Notes: generated by a model not told the origin, from the letters alone. Shown: positions 1 through 17,257, counted from the first letter of the stretch. The stretch: 64,000 nucleotides of DNA from Pseudomonas sp. TMP9 (GCF_037943105.1 NZ_CP149803.1:930001-994000), one strand, 5' to 3'. Made by a program: numbers and translations.

Positions 1-651
<651 letters not shown>

Positions 652-716
652 ATCGAAGACTTCAGCTTCTTCATAAGTTCCCACACGAATTGCTTGATTC
701 ATTGAAAAAGACGATT

Positions 717-793
<77 letters not shown>

Positions 794-823
794 ATTGTTG
801 TGGGTTTGGCCTTGTACGAATAT

Positions 824-899
824 GGGGCCATAGCTCAGCTGGGAGAGCGCCTGCCTTGCACGCAGGAGGTCAGCGGTTCGATCCCGCTTGGCTCCACCA
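824..899 (+). tRNA. tRNA-Ala (TGC), spacer tRNA of rRNA operon 1
   Basis: This is a 76-nt tRNA starting GGGGCCATAGC and ending with encoded CCA. The anticodon TGC is flanked by the CTGCC/GGCAG-type stem. It is the second spacer tRNA between 16S and 23S, and an identical copy is at 6368-6443. Confidence 0.96.
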
Positions 900-985
900 T
901 ATACAGCACCGTAAGAGTTCAGAAATGAACGTTCCTGCAAAAAGCAGATGAATGTTGATTTCTGGTCTTTGACCAGTAAGAAAAT

Positions 986-998
986 CGTTCTTTAAAAA
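986..998 (+). promoter_or_regulatory. boxA-like antitermination site in the 16S-23S spacer
   Basis: The sequence CGTTCTTTAAAAA resembles the rrn boxA consensus and lies in the 244-nt spacer between tRNA-Ala and 23S. The spacer also holds one arm of the 23S processing stem: 1068-1073 and 1081-1093 can pair with 4099-4104 and 4084-4096. The equivalent boxA in operon 2 is at 6530-6542. Confidence 0.6.
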
Positions 999-1143
999 TT
1001 TGGGTATGTGATAGAAGTGACTGATTGATTACTTTCACTGGTAATTAATTTGGTCAAGGTAAAATTTGTAGTTCTCAATTGCAAATTTTCGGCGAATGTC
1101 GTCTTCACGTTAGAGGCAATAACCAGATTGCTTGGGGTTATAT

Positions 1144-4034
<2,891 letters not shown>

Positions 4035-4166
4035 TAACACCCAAACAATTTGATGTTTGCGTGTCTCTATGAAGACTGCAACAGCCGAAAATTTGCACAA
4101 CTACAAACCAAAGACATCACATACCTAATTCGGAGCAGCGTCTAACGACGGTACTCCAGCTGAATC

Positions 4167-4283
4167 GCTTGACGACCATAGAGCATTGGAACCACCTGAT
4201 CCCATCCCGAACTCAGTAGTGAAACGATGCATCGCCGATGGTAGTGTGGGGTTTCCCCATGTGAGAGTAGGTCATCGTCAAGC
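4167..4283 (+). rRNA. rrf: 5S ribosomal RNA (operon 1)
   Basis: This is a 5S rRNA of about 117-120 nt whose ends pair (GCTTGACGA with TCGTCAAGC). The body is the standard Pseudomonas sequence, including cccgaactcagtagtgaaac. It lies about 130 nt after 23S and just before a strong terminator. Confidence 0.96.
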
Positions 4284-4292
4284 ACCTATACC

Positions 4293-4326
4293 AAAACCCC
4301 CGATCAGGAAACTGGTCGGGGGTTTT
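4293..4326 (+). terminator. Rho-independent terminator of rRNA operon 1
   Basis: AAAACCCCCGA and TCGGGGGTTTT flank a short loop, giving a GC-rich hairpin followed by T residues 10 nt after 5S. The identical hairpin closes operon 2 at 9837-9870. Confidence 0.93.
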
Positions 4327-4435
4327 ACTATTAGTACAGGCATGAGTTTTTGAGCGATCGAAACCATTGTCAGCAAGGTTTAATGCAAGTTGTTGAGTAG
4401 AAAGAACTTCTTCGGAAAGAACTTCGAAAAACCAC

Positions 4436-4463
4436 TTGACGGAAGATGAGGCTGCTGTAGAAT
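4436..4463 (+). promoter_or_regulatory. Sigma-70 promoter of rRNA operon 2
   Basis: The -35 box TTGACG (4436-4441) and -10 box TAGAAT (4458-4463) are separated by 16 nt. A GC-rich discriminator (GCGCGCC) follows, typical of stringently controlled rRNA promoters. Just upstream, the 11-nt word GAAAGAACTTC occurs twice (4400-4410 and 4415-4425) in A/T-rich DNA, in the position of an UP element or activator site. The whole gene-free stretch 4327-4658 is this promoter plus the rRNA leader. Confidence 0.85.
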
Positions 4464-4497
4464 GCGCGCCTCGGTTGAGACGAAAGAATCAACCACC

Positions 4498-4533
4498 CGC
4501 TCTTTAACAACTGAATCAAGCAATTCGTGTGGG
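4498..4533 (+). promoter_or_regulatory. rRNA leader: boxA and 16S RNase III stem arm
   Basis: CGCTCTTTAACAA (4498-4510) is the boxA antitermination site. Immediately after it, 4513-4533 is a perfect 21-nt reverse complement of 6224-6244, just past the 16S 3' end. The two can form the long double helix that RNase III cuts to release pre-16S. The same 3' arm is present in operon 1 at 680-700. Confidence 0.85.
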
Positions 4534-4658
4534 TGCTTGTGAGGTAAGACTGCTAGTCGCAAGATTATCAGCATCACAAGTTACTCCGCGAGAAATCAAA
4601 GATGTAACCAACGATTGCTGAGCTAAGTTTAGGGTTTTCTCAAAACCCAAGCAGTATT

Positions 4659-6195
<1,537 letters not shown>

Positions 6196-6260
6196 ATCGA
6201 AGACTTCAGCTTCTTCATAAGTTCCCACACGAATTGCTTGATTCATTGAAAAAGACGATT

Positions 6261-6337
<77 letters not shown>

Positions 6338-6367
6338 ATTGTTGTGGGTTTGGCCTTGTACGAATAT

Positions 6368-6443
6368 GGGGCCATAGCTCAGCTGGGAGAGCGCCTGCCT
6401 TGCACGCAGGAGGTCAGCGGTTCGATCCCGCTTGGCTCCACCA
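6368..6443 (+). tRNA. tRNA-Ala (TGC), spacer tRNA of rRNA operon 2
   Basis: This 76-nt tRNA is identical to 824-899, with anticodon TGC and encoded CCA, in the 16S-23S spacer. Confidence 0.96.
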
Positions 6444-6687
6444 TATACAGCACCGTAAGAGTTCAGAAATGAACGTTCCTGCAAAAAGCAGATGAATGTT
6501 GATTTCTGGTCTTTGACCAGTAAGAAAATCGTTCTTTAAAAATTTGGGTATGTGATAGAAGTGACTGATTGATTACTTTCACTGGTAATTAATTTGGTCA
6601 AGGTAAAATTTGTAGTTCTCAATTGCAAATTTTCGGCGAATGTCGTCTTCACGTTAGAGACAATAACCAGATTGCTTGGGGTTATAT

Positions 6688-9578
<2,891 letters not shown>

Positions 9579-9710
9579 TAACACCCAAACAATTTGATGT
9601 TTGCGTGTCTCTATGAAGACTGCAACAGCCGAAAATTTGCACAACTACAAACCAAAGACATCACATACCTAATTCGGAGCAGCGTCTAACGACGGTACTC
9701 CAGCTGAATC

Positions 9711-9827
9711 GCTTGACGACCATAGAGCATTGGAACCACCTGATCCCATCCCGAACTCAGTAGTGAAACGATGCATCGCCGATGGTAGTGTGGGGTTTCC
9801 CCATGTGAGAGTAGGTCATCGTCAAGC
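9711..9827 (+). rRNA. rrf: 5S ribosomal RNA (operon 2)
   Basis: This is the second 5S gene, identical to 4167-4283, followed 9 nt later by the shared terminator hairpin. Confidence 0.96.
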
Positions 9828-9836
9828 ACCTATACC

Positions 9837-9870
9837 AAAACCCCCGATCAGGAAACTGGTCGGGGGTTTT
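9837..9870 (+). terminator. Rho-independent terminator of rRNA operon 2
   Basis: This is the same AAAACCCCCGA...TCGGGGGTTTT hairpin as at 4293-4326. Identity between the two operons ends three bases later, at 9873. Confidence 0.93.
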
Positions 9871-9987
9871 ACTTTGCGCGGCCGAAAGTCGGTTTAACGC
9901 AAAAACAAATGCATAATGTTGACCCGTAGGGCGTCAGCGCTAAGTGTAGCGATTATTTGCAGGCTTACTTTTATTAGAGTTCTTTCT

Positions 9988-10635
9988 ATGAGCGATCAGG
10001 TATTTACCGAGCATGAGCTTAAAAACCTGATCGCCTGCCATGAGTGCGATCTGTTGCAGCGCAGGCCCCAGGCTTGTGCTGGTGAGCGAGTTGAGTGCCC
10101 ACGCTGTGGGTGTGAGTTATACACCCAGCGTACTCAGGTTATACGCCGAAGCATGGCGTTGGTGATTGCGGCCTTATTGTTATATATCCCCGCTAATTTT
10201 CTGCCGATCATGCAACTCAACTTGTTGGGGCAGGCTTCGAATGACACGGTTTGGAGCGGCGTTCTCGGCCTTTATAACAACGGTATGCAAAGCGTTGCTG
10301 TGGTGGTTTTCCTCTGCAGTATGGCTGTGCCGCTGCTCAAGCTACTCTGCCAGTTTGCGGTGCTGTTGAGCATCCGCCTGGATATTGGGCGCAGCTATGG
10401 TTTATTGCTCTATCGCATTTATCACCATATGCGCGAGTGGGGCATGCTCGAGGTTTACCTGATGGGCATTCTGGTGGCCATTGTGAAGTTGGTCGATCTT
10501 GCTGAGCTGAGTATTGGTCTCGGGCTAATGTGTTTTGTTGCGTTATTACTGGTTCAGGTCTGGCTTGAGGTGACCATGTCGCCGCATCAAATCTGGGACG
10601 CTCTATCGGGGGAGGATGAGCATGCGGGCGATTGA
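9988..10635 (+). CDS. PqiA/LetA-family inner membrane protein, first half
   Basis: The 215-aa protein has two zinc-ribbon cysteine pairs (CHEC at residues 17-20, CPRC at 37-40), then a PqiA domain of about four membrane helices. It is one half of the E. coli LetA (YebS) architecture, which fuses two such modules in about 427 aa. LetA/PqiA proteins are inner membrane partners of MCE proteins that move lipids between the membranes. The start is placed at ATG 9988; the frame is open upstream to 9916, but that stretch looks non-coding. The next gene overlaps its end by 14 nt, so the two are translationally coupled. RefSeq-type annotation would call it paraquat-inducible protein A. Confidence 0.85.
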   Translation: MSDQVFTEHELKNLIACHECDLLQRRPQACAGERVECPRCGCELYTQRTQVIRRSMALVIAALLLYIPANFLPIMQLNLLGQASNDTVWSGVLGLYNNGMQSVAVVVFLCSMAVPLLKLLCQFAVLLSIRLDIGRSYGLLLYRIYHHMREWGMLEVYLMGILVAIVKLVDLAELSIGLGLMCFVALLLVQVWLEVTMSPHQIWDALSGEDEHAGD

Positions 10636-11245
10636 TGCTGGGTTGCTGATTTGCCACGAATGCCATCAGCTCAACCCAATACAGACTGAGCAAGGCAAAC
10701 AGTTTTGCTCGCGTTGTGGTGGGCATGTGCATGCGCGCCAACCCAATAGTTTGACGCGTACCTGGGCTTTACTGGTGACAGCCGCTGTGCTGTATATCCC
10801 GGCTAATCTGCTGCCCATCATGACGGTCAACTCACTGGGTAAGGGACAGTCCGATACGATCATGTCGGGTGTTATCGAATTGGTGAATTACGGCATGCTG
10901 CCCATTGCGGCGGTGGTCTTTGTCGCCAGCATCCTAGTGCCAACCTTCAAGCTGATCGGGATCGCCTTGTTGCTGTATTCGGTGCAGCGGCATCAACCGA
11001 TGTCGCCGCGCCAGCGAGTGTTGATGTATCGCTTTATCGAGTGGATAGGGCGCTGGTCGATGCTGGATATTTTCGTCATCGCGATTTTGGTGGCGCTTGT
11101 CAATTTTGGCAGCTTAGCCAGTATTGTTCCTGGCTACGGGGCTATGGCCTTTGCCAGTGTGGTGGTATTGACCATGTTGGCCGCTTTAACTTTTGACCCC
11201 CGCTTGATTTGGGATAACACGGATTCGGATGACCCCCATGAATGA
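10622..11245 (+). CDS. PqiA/LetA-family inner membrane protein, second half
   Basis: The 207-aa protein has the same plan as the preceding gene: zinc-ribbon pairs CHEC (11-14) and CSRC (29-32), then a four-helix PqiA domain. Start ATG 10622 has GGGGGAGG six nt upstream; ATG 10616 is in frame but sits directly on that site. It overlaps the previous gene by 14 nt and the following MCE gene by 17 nt. Together the two PqiA genes appear to supply the two modules that are fused in E. coli LetA, so they probably form a heterodimer. This is inferred from architecture. Confidence 0.85.
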   Translation: MRAIDAGLLICHECHQLNPIQTEQGKQFCSRCGGHVHARQPNSLTRTWALLVTAAVLYIPANLLPIMTVNSLGKGQSDTIMSGVIELVNYGMLPIAAVVFVASILVPTFKLIGIALLLYSVQRHQPMSPRQRVLMYRFIEWIGRWSMLDIFVIAILVALVNFGSLASIVPGYGAMAFASVVVLTMLAALTFDPRLIWDNTDSDDPHE

Positions 11246-13541
11246 TATGCCGCTTGCTAAGACGCGCCCCGCTTCAAACTGGTCGGCTATTTGGGTTTTG
11301 CCGCTCATTGCTCTGCTGATTGGCGGCTGGCTGGGTTGGCGTGCCTATAACGAAGCCGGTATCGAGATCCAGGTGATGTTCGACAGTGGCGATGGCATTC
11401 AGCCGGGCAAAACTGAGGTGATCTTCAAGGGCATGCCGATTGGTAAGGTCACGGCTTTGCAGTTGGAAGACAGCGGCGAGCAGCGTGGAGTGCGTGCGAC
11501 CCTTGAAATGGACAAACGCGTTGAGCAGCACCTGCGTACCAATACCCGTTTCTGGTTGGTTAAACCGAGCGTTTCGCTGGCCGGCATCACCGGGCTAGAA
11601 ACCCTCGTTTCGGGTAACTACATTACTGCCAGCCCCGGTGATGGCGAGCCTACGCGCGAATTCACTGCGCTGAGTGAGCCGCCGCCATTGGCTGACACGG
11701 TGCCGGGTTTGCACCTCACCCTCAAGGCTGACCGGCTTGGTTCGTTGAATAGGGACAGCCCGGTTTTCTACAAGCAAATTCAGGTGGGGCGAGTGAAGAG
11801 TTATGCCTTGGTTGAAGATCAGAACCTCATCGAGGTGAAAGTTTTCATCCAGCCAGAGTTTGCGCCTCTGGTGCGCAAACATACGCGCTTCTGGAATGCC
11901 AGCGGTGTATCCATCGACGCTGGGCTCTCAGGCATAAAGGTGCGTACGGAGTCGCTGGCGAGCATTGTTGCGGGGGGGATTGCCTTCGCCACTCCCGATC
12001 ATCGCAAAGACAGTCCGCCGACTGACCCAAGCTTACCATTTCGTCTCTATGAGGATTTCGACAGTGCCCAGGCTGGCATTCGCGTATCACTGAAACTGCA
12101 TGAGTTTGATGGGCTGGAGCCGGGGCGTACGCCTGTCATGTACAAGGGCATTCAAGTTGGCCACCTGAAGACCTTTAAGGTTGATGATGATCTCAGTGGC
12201 GCTCAGGTTGAGTTGATGCTCGACCCGCGCACCGAGGATTATCTGGTCGAGGGTACTGACTTCTGGATGGTTAAACCGTCCATATCCTTGGCAGGTATTA
12301 CCGGGCTCGAAGCGCTCGTCAAAGGCAATTACATTGCAATTCGTCCGGGTGAGCAGGGCGCAGCGCCACAGCGTGATTTTGTCGCCAGAGCCAAGGCCCC
12401 GCCTCTTGATCTCGCATCCCCTGGCTTGCACTTGGTGCTGTTTAGCGACGTGCGCGGTTCTTTGGAAGTTGGCAGCCCGATTCTGTTCAAGCAACTTAAA
12501 GTTGGCTCGGTGCAGAGTTACCAGCTGTCACGGGATAACAAGCAAGTAGCGTTTGGCGTACACATTGAACCTGAGTATGAGCACCTGGTTAACAGCAGCA
12601 CGCGTTTCTGGAATGCCAGCGGTATTACCTTGAAAGGTGGGCTGTCCGGTGTCGAGGTTAAAAGTGAGTCGTTGCAGACGTTGCTGGCAGGCGGTATTGC
12701 GTTTGAAACCCCCAATCCGCAAGCCGCGAAGAGTGGCAAACGGGTGCAGCGTTTCGCCCTGTATAGCAGTCAGGACACCGCCCTTGAGAAAGGTGTTGCC
12801 TTGATCATACGAGTCCCCCGCGGGGACGGCCTGAGTGAGGGCACGGCGATTCGTTATAAAGGCCTGGATGTTGGCAAGGTCGAGCGTATTGAGCTGACGG
12901 ATGATTTGCAGGCAGTGATTCTGCATGCCCGTGTTACCCAGGCCACTAAACAAATTGCCCGTGCAGGCACACAGTTCTGGGTGGTCAAGCCGGAGGTCAG
13001 TCTGACCCGTGCAGCTAACTTGGAAACTCTGGTCAGCGGACAATACTTAGAGGTGCGACCCGCGAATAAAGCCGGCGCGGTACAAACCAGCTTTACTGCT
13101 GCTGAGTCTGCCCCAACGCAGAACGCCCGTGAACAGGGGTTGCGCTTGGTGCTGAGTGCCGCGCGCCGGGGTTCAATCAAACCGGGTGTGGTGGTCAGCT
13201 ACCGTGAAGTGCCGGTGGGTAAAGTTACTCATTTTGAGCTAGGCCCGACATCGGATCGGGTGCTGATACATGTTCTGATCGAGCCACGTTATGCGCCGTT
13301 AGTGCGCAGCGCGAGTCGCTTCTGGAATGCCAGCGGCATCGGTGTGGATGCTGGGTTATTTAGCGGTGTGAAAGTTCGAACTGAGTCGTTGGAGGCTTTA
13401 CTGGAGGGCGGTATCGCCTTCGCCTCGCCGGATAACCCGCAGATGGGTGGTCCAGCGCAGACTGGGCAAACCTTTGCCTTGCATGATGAGGTGAAGGAGG
13501 AGTGGTTACGCTGGGCGCCGAAGATTGCGCTGGAGCAATAA
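11229..13541 (+). CDS. pqiB: PqiB/LetB-type intermembrane transport protein with six MCE domains
   Basis: The 770-aa protein is anchored by one N-terminal membrane helix (about 20-38). Six MCE (MlaD) domains follow at about 44-137, 160-256, 282-375, 399-495, 522-612 and 637-735. MCE rings stack into a tunnel across the periplasm that carries phospholipids. PqiB of E. coli has three MCE domains and LetB has seven; six domains, no C-terminal coiled coil and no following pqiC make this LetB-like. Odd-numbered domains end in an FWxVKP...LETLVSGNY type motif and even ones in FWNASG...GGIAF, so the protein looks like three copies of a two-domain unit. ATG 11238 is an alternative start. Confidence 0.88.
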   Translation: MTPMNDMPLAKTRPASNWSAIWVLPLIALLIGGWLGWRAYNEAGIEIQVMFDSGDGIQPGKTEVIFKGMPIGKVTALQLEDSGEQRGVRATLEMDKRVEQHLRTNTRFWLVKPSVSLAGITGLETLVSGNYITASPGDGEPTREFTALSEPPPLADTVPGLHLTLKADRLGSLNRDSPVFYKQIQVGRVKSYALVEDQNLIEVKVFIQPEFAPLVRKHTRFWNASGVSIDAGLSGIKVRTESLASIVAGGIAFATPDHRKDSPPTDPSLPFRLYEDFDSAQAGIRVSLKLHEFDGLEPGRTPVMYKGIQVGHLKTFKVDDDLSGAQVELMLDPRTEDYLVEGTDFWMVKPSISLAGITGLEALVKGNYIAIRPGEQGAAPQRDFVARAKAPPLDLASPGLHLVLFSDVRGSLEVGSPILFKQLKVGSVQSYQLSRDNKQVAFGVHIEPEYEHLVNSSTRFWNASGITLKGGLSGVEVKSESLQTLLAGGIAFETPNPQAAKSGKRVQRFALYSSQDTALEKGVALIIRVPRGDGLSEGTAIRYKGLDVGKVERIELTDDLQAVILHARVTQATKQIARAGTQFWVVKPEVSLTRAANLETLVSGQYLEVRPANKAGAVQTSFTAAESAPTQNAREQGLRLVLSAARRGSIKPGVVVSYREVPVGKVTHFELGPTSDRVLIHVLIEPRYAPLVRSASRFWNASGIGVDAGLFSGVKVRTESLEALLEGGIAFASPDNPQMGGPAQTGQTFALHDEVKEEWLRWAPKIALEQ

Positions 13542-13544
13542 CCG

Positions 13545-13570
13545 ACAAGGGCCGCATTTGCGGCCCTTGT
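13545..13570 (+). terminator. Rho-independent terminator after the LetAB-like operon
   Basis: ACAAGGGCCGC and GCGGCCCTTGT form an 11-bp stem with loop ATTT, followed by GGTTTT, four nt after the pqiB-like stop codon. Confidence 0.85.
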
Positions 13571-13669
13571 GGTTTTGGGTGTGCTGATGGGCATCCGATT
13601 GGTGGTTAACGCGGCGTCAGGATGCTGCGTTGCATCGACGATGCGCGCCTGCGCCGCTCACGCTAGGCT

Positions 13670-16504
13670 TTAGGCGGGTTCGGCTGTTGCGCTCGACGGG
13701 TCGACGTTGGCCTTGGCACTGTCGCGCCGCTGAATATATTTCCAGTCTGCTTCATCAATGTAAATGCCATTCGGCCCGCTGCCGCCTTCTAGGTCGATGG
13801 CTACGTGGGCTGATACTTGCGGTTTAACCGAGGCCAGGATTGGCACGAAGCCCAGTTGCAGGCTGGTTTCGATCAACGCCTGCTGGTTCTTCTCGTCGAT
13901 ATCCGCCGCTTCGTCCAGGTAGTAAGGCAAACGCACCTTGCCGGCCTGATCGCGGTCCATAAGGTGCAGCAACAGGTACATGTTGGTCAGCGCTTTGATG
14001 GTCATGGTGGTGCCGTTGCTTGCGGCGCCATCAATGTCGGTGTGGATCACCGGTTGGCCGTGCACTTTGGTGATCTCAAAGGCCAGTTCGAACAAATCCT
14101 TCAGCCCAAGCTGGTTATGGTTGGCGGCGACCAAGCGGGCCAGGTATTCCTTGGCATCCTCGTTCTTGCTGTCCTGAGCGCTGCTTTGCTGTAAGTCGAA
14201 TACCGACAGCGTTTCGCCCTGCTCGTACTGACCGGCGCTGTGGATGATCTGGTCGATGTGCTTGAGGGCGTCTTTGTTTGGCGCGAGGACGATGCGAAAG
14301 CTTTCTAGGTTAGAAACCTGACGCTTGTTGATCTCGCGATTAAACAGGGCCAGTTGGTGTTCCAGGTTGTCATAGTCGCTGCGGATATTGCGCAGGGTGC
14401 GGGCGATATCAGTAACCGCCGCGCGTCGCGCTTTGGTTAGGGTAAGGGCTTCGTCCTGACGGTGCGCGTAGGCGTTGACCAATAGGTGCAGGCGACGTTC
14501 AACGTCATCCTCGCTGTCGAATTTGGCCACACCTTTAAGGCGCACTTGGGCGTATAGCGCCTCGATCTGCCCATCGATGCGCTGCAAGCCCTGCCAAGCA
14601 TCTTGGTAATCGTTGAGCAGTGGCAGCAGGTTATCCAGCGAATCATCGATCGGATCAGTGCAGGGCGTACCGAAAGGCAAATTAGTCGGCAGCAACTGGC
14701 GACGGCGCAACGCGTCTTCTAGCGTGCGCTCTTTCGCTTCCAGATCAGCCAGCTGACGGTTAACCAGTTGCAGTTTTGCGGAGAACTGCTGCACGCGCTC
14801 GGCAAAGGCATCTGAGGCGCGCTTAAGCTCGTCTTGGGCGGCTTCCAGCTGAGTCAGCAGCTCAAGCTTCTGCGGCGCTTCAGCGGCCATGGTCTGGCTG
14901 CGGCGGAAGTCTTCCAGTGCCTTTTGGGCATCCAGCACCGCTTGGTAAAACTGTTCAGCCTGCGCCTTGCTGGCATGGCGATCGGCAGCTACTGCTTGCT
15001 GGGTTTTTAGTTGTTTGTATTCGCGCTCAAGGCGGTCTTTCTGGTCGCGCAGTGCGGCGCGGTCGGCCAGCGCTTGCAGGGCTGGCGGCTCGATAGTTGA
15101 GAGGTCGATGGAGAGGCCGGGCACCTCGAAATGCTCACCCTTGAAGCCGTCGAGGATGGCTTCCAGGGATTTGAACCAGGCATTGCCTTCAGCCACCTGA
15201 ATACCTTTTTCACTCAGCGGCAGAGTAAACAGTTGGCCGTTGAACAGGCGCATCAGGCGGTCGACATCCTGCTGGCTAAATTCCTCACGCAGGCGCGAGT
15301 AGCTGTTGTTGTCGGCGTGTTCAAGCTGCTGCTTTATCGATTTAAGGCGTTTCTCCAAATCGCTTAGGCGTTCATTTAAGTCTTCAGAGGAGAACTGCCG
15401 CGACTGCGCCAGGGCGCCGGCCAATTCGTCGTGGGCGTCTTTGGCAACAAGCAATTGCGTTTCGAGCATGCCAACGTCATCAACCAACGCGAAGCGGTTT
15501 TCAAGCACTGACAACTCGCCAAGCCAGCGCTGCAGGTCACTGATCTCGCGCTCCCTGCGCATCAGTTCATGGGTGCCGCCGCGTTGCTCATGCTGTAAGC
15601 CGTCTTGCTGGCGTTGGTAATGCTCGGCTTGGATCAGCAGTTCTTCGCGGCGTGCGCCGGCATAGTCTTGCCAACTGCCCAGCAATGAGTCGAGCAGCGG
15701 TGAAATGCGCTGCAGCTTGCCGCGCAGCAATTCGCGCTGAGCGACACCAGCGGCGAGGGCTTCGATTTGTGGGCCGGCGGTGACCAGCGCTTGGTAATCC
15801 TGCTCCATGCGGCGTACGTCGCGGAAGGCTTCTTCGGTGGCGGCGATGTAGTCGACACTGCCCGAGCGCAGGCTGTGCTCGAAGGCATCAAGGAACAGCT
15901 GCTTAAGCTTGGCTGCGGTGATTTCGCGCATGTGCAGCAGGTTAATAAACAGCGCACGGAAGGTCTTCAGGCTCTGCTCGCTGGTGGAGCGCAGCGGAAT
16001 CAAGGTCAGGTTCAGAGGCACCGAGGTGTGCCCGCCCACCAGCAGGCGGCGCAGCTCTTCAGGTTTCAGTTCATAGGCTTTAATACCTTCGCGCTCAAGG
16101 TTGTTAAACAGTTCGCGTTGGCGCAGGCAGGCGCCGTTGTGTTGGTAGTGTGCCAAGTCTAGGGTGCCCTGATAGGCGAAGAACTGGTGACCAAAGCCGC
16201 CGCCCGGCCCGCGCCCGGCCACGCCGATTACATGGGGGCCGTGGGGCAGCATGACCTCGACCAAGATGTAGCTGGTGTCGCTGGCGAAGTAGAACTTGCG
16301 TGACTGCTCCAGGCTGTATTTGCCGAAACTCATGTCCGACATACGCGCCAGAATTGGAAATTGCAGGGCATTAATCGAGGCGGATTTACCGAGGTTGTTG
16401 GCGCCGTACACCGACAATGGGTGTTCCAGCGGGAACACGCCGAGGCTGTAGCCGGCGGTATTCAATAGGGCGAAGCGGCGTATGCCATAGCGTTCCTGGC
16501 TCAT
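13670..16504 (-). CDS. mksB: MksB, SMC-like ATPase of the MksBEF condensin
   Basis: The 944-aa SMC-like protein has a Walker A motif GANNLGKS at residues 34-41 and long central coiled coils rich in Glu, Gln, Arg and Leu. A C-terminal head contains Walker B (LPYYLDEAADID). It is the motor of the MksBEF complex, which extrudes DNA loops and helps organise or segregate the chromosome in Pseudomonas. In related Wadjet (JetABCD) systems the homologue is JetC. Its start overlaps the mksE stop by 4 nt. No mksG/jetD nuclease gene follows: only about 130 nt separate it from the convergent MCE gene. Confidence 0.92.
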   Translation of the reverse strand: MSQERYGIRRFALLNTAGYSLGVFPLEHPLSVYGANNLGKSASINALQFPILARMSDMSFGKYSLEQSRKFYFASDTSYILVEVMLPHGPHVIGVAGRGPGGGFGHQFFAYQGTLDLAHYQHNGACLRQRELFNNLEREGIKAYELKPEELRRLLVGGHTSVPLNLTLIPLRSTSEQSLKTFRALFINLLHMREITAAKLKQLFLDAFEHSLRSGSVDYIAATEEAFRDVRRMEQDYQALVTAGPQIEALAAGVAQRELLRGKLQRISPLLDSLLGSWQDYAGARREELLIQAEHYQRQQDGLQHEQRGGTHELMRREREISDLQRWLGELSVLENRFALVDDVGMLETQLLVAKDAHDELAGALAQSRQFSSEDLNERLSDLEKRLKSIKQQLEHADNNSYSRLREEFSQQDVDRLMRLFNGQLFTLPLSEKGIQVAEGNAWFKSLEAILDGFKGEHFEVPGLSIDLSTIEPPALQALADRAALRDQKDRLEREYKQLKTQQAVAADRHASKAQAEQFYQAVLDAQKALEDFRRSQTMAAEAPQKLELLTQLEAAQDELKRASDAFAERVQQFSAKLQLVNRQLADLEAKERTLEDALRRRQLLPTNLPFGTPCTDPIDDSLDNLLPLLNDYQDAWQGLQRIDGQIEALYAQVRLKGVAKFDSEDDVERRLHLLVNAYAHRQDEALTLTKARRAAVTDIARTLRNIRSDYDNLEHQLALFNREINKRQVSNLESFRIVLAPNKDALKHIDQIIHSAGQYEQGETLSVFDLQQSSAQDSKNEDAKEYLARLVAANHNQLGLKDLFELAFEITKVHGQPVIHTDIDGAASNGTTMTIKALTNMYLLLHLMDRDQAGKVRLPYYLDEAADIDEKNQQALIETSLQLGFVPILASVKPQVSAHVAIDLEGGSGPNGIYIDEADWKYIQRRDSAKANVDPSSATAEPA

Positions 16505-17184
16505 GCGTCGATCTCCTGGGCGTTACGTTCTTCGTCCATGGCGCGGGCCAGGGCTTCTTCTTCGGGCTCATCGGCGAGGCTGATGATCTCGTCCTCGGGC
16601 TCATCGTCGAGCAATACCGGTGTTGGCAGCGGTAGGTTGCTGTGCAGGGTGGCGGCCAGGTCGCGGTTTTGTTGCACGCTCAGGCACACATCGAGGAAAC
16701 GGTGCATGGGCGCGAGAAAACGGTAAATGCCGTTGTCCTCGTATGCAAAACCCAGCTGGTTTAGGCGGCGCATCACTTTCTCTTCCAGTTCTTCAATGCT
16801 GGTGACTTCGGCCTGCAGAAACAGATCGCGGTACTTTTCCAGCAGCGCCGGCAGTTCGTCACGGCCGAGGCTGCCGCCATCGAGCACGGCCAGCGGGTCG
16901 CGGCCTTGATCAGCCAGGTGCTCTACCAAAATAAAGGTGAACAATGCCAGGCGCTGAGCGGTCTTGTTGACTTGGGCACCCATTTGCTCGGGCACAAAGT
17001 AATAGAAGCCGCGGCTGTCGCAGGTCAACTCGTAGCCCAGGGCCTTGAATAGTGCACGGTACTGGTCCTGAAGGTTGGACAGTTGGGCATAGAGCTCAGG
17101 GTCACGGCGGCTGACGTGGTAGCCCTTAAACAGCTCGCGGAAGATCGGCGCCAGCTGGGTGAGTTCTTTTAGATCGATATTCAT
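16501..17184 (-). CDS. mksE: MksE, accessory subunit of the MksBEF condensin
   Basis: The 227-aa protein begins MNIDLKELTQLAPIFRELFK and has the winged-helix organisation of the MksE/JetB family (KITE-type partner of the kleisin). The C-terminal 40 residues are very acidic. It bridges the kleisin MksF and the SMC heads of MksB. It overlaps mksB by 4 nt. Unusually, it is separated from mksF by 156 nt that contain a palindromic repeat (17258-17334). Confidence 0.9.
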   Translation of the reverse strand: MNIDLKELTQLAPIFRELFKGYHVSRRDPELYAQLSNLQDQYRALFKALGYELTCDSRGFYYFVPEQMGAQVNKTAQRLALFTFILVEHLADQGRDPLAVLDGGSLGRDELPALLEKYRDLFLQAEVTSIEELEEKVMRRLNQLGFAYEDNGIYRFLAPMHRFLDVCLSVQQNRDLAATLHSNLPLPTPVLLDDEPEDEIISLADEPEEEALARAMDEERNAQEIDA

Positions 17185-17257
17185 AGGTTATGCTCGCAGG
17201 CAGTCGTCGTGTGGAAGGCGCCGCAGCGTTTTCCACCTGAGTATTCGGTGTGCTGGA

